A DNA stretch of 33,756 nucleotides, taken from Gammaproteobacteria bacterium (lineage in GTDB: Bacteria; Pseudomonadota; Gammaproteobacteria; Eutrophobiales; Eutrophobiaceae). Each line of letters opens with the position of its first letter. Position 1 is the stretch's first letter. The stretch is from assembly GCA_028819495.1 (NCBI GenBank), contig JAPPLI010000112.1, positions 1 to 33,756 on the forward strand. The letters are read 5' to 3'. Position numbers and translations under genes: made by a program. Of the stretch, positions 31,096 to 33,756 are shown in pieces. The notes beneath the pieces are model-generated. The model was not told where the DNA came from. It saw nothing but the letters and a program-made list of their open reading frames with translations, and made no database searches.

Positions 31096-32497
31096 AGAAC
31101 TAGAAGTTGAACTGGGCACGGACGCGGTCCTGTCCGGCGCCGGCTACGCGCGGGCCGGCACGACGCCGGTCGGCGTGGCATTGCCGAAAGACATAGAGCA
31201 GTTGCGCGCGATCCTGTCCATTGCCTCTGAGAACAATGTATCGTTGTGGGTCCTGCCCAATTCAGCCGCAAACGGAGGCATGGCCGGGCCGGCAACGGAC
31301 AAGGATATCCTGGTCATCGATCAGTCCCGCATGAACAGCATCGTGGAAGTCAACGCCAAGGGCGCCTACGCCCTGGTGGAACCGGGTGTCAGTTATATGC
31401 AACTGAATGACTACCTGGAGAAAAACAACACCGGCCTGTGGGTGGACTGCGACAGGAACGGGCTGAATTCGGTCTCCGGCAGCGTTTCCGCAAGAGAGTT
31501 CGGCTATACCGCCTACGGGGACCACACCATGATGCAGTGTGGTATGGAAATCATGCTGGCCGATGGTGAACTGGTACGCCTGGGGATGGGGGCCATGCCG
31601 AAGAGCAATACCTGGCAACTGGCAAAATACGCTTACGGTCCTTATCTTGACGGCCTGTTTACGCAGTCCGGCCTGGGAATCGTAACCAAAATGGGCGTGT
31701 GGCTGATGCCGGCCCCGCCGGCCTACCAGCCCTTCGCAGTCACCCTGAAGGGCGACAGCGATCTTGCCCAGGCCATTGAAATTTTGCGCTCTTTCAAGGT
31801 CAACGTAATCATTCCCAACACGGTAGTTATCAGCAACACGGTACTGGACGCAGCGCCTTTCGCGTCACGGGATGATTTTACCGACGGCATGGAGGTCGAT
31901 ACCGGCCGCCTGGCCGCCTGGCACGGCCTGGGCCAGTGGACCCTGTACGGCGCCCTGTATAACACACCACCGAACGTCGATGTGTTGTGGCCCATGGTAC
32001 GCGGCGCGTTCGCCGGAATCGAGGGCGCTACGGTGCTCGACCTGAAAAACCAGGCGGCGAACCCGGTACTGTCCGGCAGGGAGGCGATGATGCGCGGAAG
32101 GCCCTCGAAGGAATTCAATAACCTGGGCAACTGGTCCGGTGACGCTTACCTGTATGCCGGGTTTGTTTCCCCTGTTGACGGGCGGCAGGTATTAAAGATG
32201 AATAAACTCGTGCGTGATACGGTGCGCGCAAGCGGCTTCGATTACCTGACGGAATACGCAGTCGGCTGGCGCTCCATTATCCAGCGGGTGTACTTACCTT
32301 ATCAACGCGCGGCGGAATCCAGGGCGGCCGCGTGTCTTGAAACGCTGATCGAATCGATGGCGGAACGGGGATTCGGCGTAAGTCACATCAGCACCGGCTA
32401 CCTGGACAGGGCCCTGGCCGGTTATGACAATGCGGGCATGGCCGAACTGCGCAGCAGGCTCAAACAAGCCTTGGACCCGGGTAACCTCTTTGCGTGA
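31076..32497 (+). CDS. VAO/PCMH-family paralogue with altered active site, no signal peptide
   Basis: 473 residues, clearly homologous to the 27095-28765 flavoprotein: shared VEPGVSYMQLNDYLE, GYTAYGDHTMMQCGMEIML, YGPYLDGLFTQSGLGIVTKM and LKQALDPGNLFA. FAD-binding segments and the Asp of LWVD (Asp124) remain. The His that carries FAD in VAO aligns near Tyr358 (GDAYLY), and the phenolate-binding set is lost: the Tyr-Arg pair is Ser436-His437 (GFGVSHIS) and the Tyr before GG becomes Asn66 (SAANGG). The Tat signal is missing, so it is probably cytoplasmic. It may act on a non-phenolic substrate, use tyrosyl-linked FAD as in PCMH, or be a non-catalytic partner. Start 31076 follows an in-frame stop at 31067. 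Confidence 0.88.
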   Translation: MSQKLIKELEVELGTDAVLSGAGYARAGTTPVGVALPKDIEQLRAILSIASENNVSLWVLPNSAANGGMAGPATDKDILVIDQSRMNSIVEVNAKGAYALVEPGVSYMQLNDYLEKNNTGLWVDCDRNGLNSVSGSVSAREFGYTAYGDHTMMQCGMEIMLADGELVRLGMGAMPKSNTWQLAKYAYGPYLDGLFTQSGLGIVTKMGVWLMPAPPAYQPFAVTLKGDSDLAQAIEILRSFKVNVIIPNTVVISNTVLDAAPFASRDDFTDGMEVDTGRLAAWHGLGQWTLYGALYNTPPNVDVLWPMVRGAFAGIEGATVLDLKNQAANPVLSGREAMMRGRPSKEFNNLGNWSGDAYLYAGFVSPVDGRQVLKMNKLVRDTVRASGFDYLTEYAVGWRSIIQRVYLPYQRAAESRAAACLETLIESMAERGFGVSHISTGYLDRALAGYDNAGMAELRSRLKQALDPGNLFA

Positions 32498-32666
32498 AAG
32501 GGGCTAGGGAATACGCAGAGAGCTTACATCTCCAATTTTACTGGTAAAATGGGATATTTAAAGGGCAATAACGGACAAAACTGGCGCATCAACTCAACGA
32601 AAACAATCAGTTGGCCAGCCCCCCCTCCCGTGGCGAACCCTTGCCCTTTGCCACCCCGACCACAAA
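32498..32666. other. intergenic region at the cluster end
   Basis: 169 bp between convergent genes. It contains AAAGGGCAA (32560-32568) and TTGCCCTTT (32641-32649) as a 9 bp inverted repeat about 70 bp apart, and a C-run. No gene or clear terminator. Base composition shifts to AT-rich to the right of here. Confidence 0.4.
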
Positions 32667-33161
32667 TTAAAGACGGTTGTGGAGAAAAACTGTCAGTGGA
32701 AAAGTCAGTATTTCTGATTCATCAATAATTAAATCCAATTCTGCCTCGGCCATACCATCCAGAGGGTCGTGGTCAACCAAATTAACCTCTTTGGACAGGC
32801 TGACCCCAGGGTCATCACCCAGGTAATAGGCTGCATATAACACCGTATGTGCTTCATTGTCCAACCGGCACAGTAATAACAATCCCCCATGACTCGTTGT
32901 CTGGCTCACAGTTATGTAATACACAGATACTTTGGGATTTTGGTTAAACTCAACAAGATAATCATCAGGCATGCCCAATTTCGGCTGTCTGGTATGTTCA
33001 TCCCAATAAGGGTTTTCAATAACCAACTGTGCATCAATACAAGCTTGAAAGGCATTAGCCATCCAAAATTTCAAATCACCCGATTGCTTATGAGTGCCGA
33101 TCATTGTACAACCTCCAGACAATACAAGTGCCATGGCTAATAAATATGCTACTGAGTTCAT
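32667..33161 (-). CDS. lipoprotein, candidate immunity partner of the JAMM toxin-like protein
   Basis: 164 residues from ATG 33161. That start is preferred over an in-frame ATG at 33194 because it overlaps the upstream stop codon as ATGA and begins a proper lipoprotein signal (MNSVAYLLAMALVLSGGC, lipid Cys18). I do not recognise the family. The mature part is acidic with a central beta-rich segment (KVSVYYITVSQ, GLLLLCRLDNEAH). Tight coupling to a polymorphic-toxin-like gene is the usual place for an immunity gene; a membrane-tethered periplasmic immunity protein would fit a toxin that meets its target in the envelope. That role is inference. AT-rich compared with the catabolic cluster. Confidence 0.72.
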   Translation of the reverse strand: MNSVAYLLAMALVLSGGCTMIGTHKQSGDLKFWMANAFQACIDAQLVIENPYWDEHTRQPKLGMPDDYLVEFNQNPKVSVYYITVSQTTSHGGLLLLCRLDNEAHTVLYAAYYLGDDPGVSLSKEVNLVDHDPLDGMAEAELDLIIDESEILTFPLTVFLHNRL

Positions 33162-33756
33162 GGGATTACCCTGCCCTGTAAACCAGGGTTCCAACTGGTA
33201 TGAGGAAACGTGTTAGCTTTGAATAAACTACAACTAAAGCCAGAGACATCGCATGCTCTTACTTGGCCGTTACCGCTCAAATATAGTGGGCGCCCCGTTT
33301 GTTTGACCCAACGAACATCGTTAATGCTAAATTGTCTCACTCCAGATGGATGCGTATGGAATCCAGCCACTGCGCTATCTGGCACATTGACAAGTCCTGG
33401 AATACTGCTGCCAGTACCAACCATAGGCCTGCCGTAAACGTACTCTTCTCCTGATGGAAATATAAATCCTCCAATCTCAACCTGATGCCTTTGTGAAATT
33501 GGATCGAGAACTCCCAGAACCTCTATCGATGCATCGTCTATAGTCTTAAATCCTCTTCCGTCTGCCAAAGCTCCAGACTCATATGCGGCGTTGATATCAT
33601 CCACTGCTAACCCCTGACGCTTTGCTAAGTCAGCCTTTTGCTCAGGTGTAAGTATAGGATCATTGGGAGTGATATTTTGACCATTTAGCCTTGCTGCTTG
33701 TGCCGCACTACTGACCAGGGAGAAGAACGCCGCGCTCACGGCCCCGTTGGCAAACT
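33158..33756 (-). CDS. polymorphic-toxin-like protein, C-terminal part with JAMM (DUF4329-like) motif, partial
   Basis: The reading frame enters from beyond the right window edge; the GTG at 33739 is probably not the real start because FANGAV before it fits the linker seen near the C-terminus of RHS and haemagglutinin-type proteins. The last 190 or so residues hold a JAMM/MPN metalloprotease signature: Glu in QVEIGGFIFPSG, then HTHPSGVRQFSIND, which fits HxHx7Sx2D exactly. This resembles the DUF4329 toxin domain of RHS proteins (family knowledge). The stop TGA overlaps the ATG of the lipoprotein gene. Likely the toxin tip of a larger contact- or T6SS-delivered protein; the delivery part is outside the window. 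Confidence 0.75.
   Translation of the reverse strand, partial: FANGAVSAAFFSLVSSAAQAARLNGQNITPNDPILTPEQKADLAKRQGLAVDDINAAYESGALADGRGFKTIDDASIEVLGVLDPISQRHQVEIGGFIFPSGEEYVYGRPMVGTGSSIPGLVNVPDSAVAGFHTHPSGVRQFSINDVRWVKQTGRPLYLSGNGQVRACDVSGFSCSLFKANTFPHTSWNPGLQGRVIP

Overview
The window looks like a chromosomal segment of a Pseudomonadota bacterium of beta/gamma type. The evidence is a 14-gene nuo operon in nuoA-N order with separate nuoC and nuoD, a DUF2818-like gene directly after nuoN, and psd and SCO genes next to it. No rRNA or tRNA gene was seen, so the lineage is not fixed further.

Layout. (1) 102-15440, + strand: complete complex I operon (nuoA to nuoN) plus a small DUF2818-like membrane protein. 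(2) 15509-16987, - strand: SCO-type copper chaperone then phosphatidylserine decarboxylase. (3) 17052-19459, - strand, visibly AT-richer: a pentameric ligand-gated ion channel followed 32 bp later by an orphan lipoprotein solute-binding protein. (4) 19848-22760: two insertion sequences, a decayed ISAs1-type element that was itself hit by two hairpin-only elements, and an apparently intact IS1380-type element. (5) 22881-24308: ArsB/NhaD-type transporter with its own promoter. (6) 24460-32497: a small unknown gene on - and a + strand cluster of Rieske oxygenase, SnoaL-like/double-CDGSH fusion, Tat-exported vanillyl-alcohol-oxidase-type flavoprotein, c-type cytochrome, UbiD-type decarboxylase, VdcD-type zinc-ribbon subunit and a second, active-site-divergent flavoprotein. 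(7) 32667-33756, - strand: the C-terminal part of a polymorphic-toxin-like protein with a JAMM metalloprotease motif, translationally coupled to a lipoprotein that may be its immunity partner.

The most striking feature at window scale is a family of 42-43 bp REP-like imperfect palindromes with outer stem GGGGTCAGAGTAA/TTACTCTGACCCC. I count 14 full copies plus two remnants. They sit between genes, usually as oppositely oriented pairs (BIME-like). Inside the nuo operon they separate C/D, H/I, I/J and J/K. They provide the nuoJ stop codon and the tail of the DUF2818-like protein, and they create short ORFs that end just before the next start. A different element, a 160 bp MITE with TA ends, has landed in codon 4 of nuoN. 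Removing it restores the reading frame exactly, and the present nuoN start codon lies in its right terminal repeat.

How the genes may work together. The nuo products form a standard proton-pumping NADH:quinone oxidoreductase. The channel and binding protein suggest a ligand-sensing pair in the envelope. The 24.8-32.5 kb cluster reads as oxidation and decarboxylation of a para-substituted phenolic compound: side-chain oxidation in the periplasm feeding electrons to cytochrome c, a Rieske oxygenase with an unusual iron-sulfur partner, and prFMN-dependent decarboxylation. The substrate is inference.
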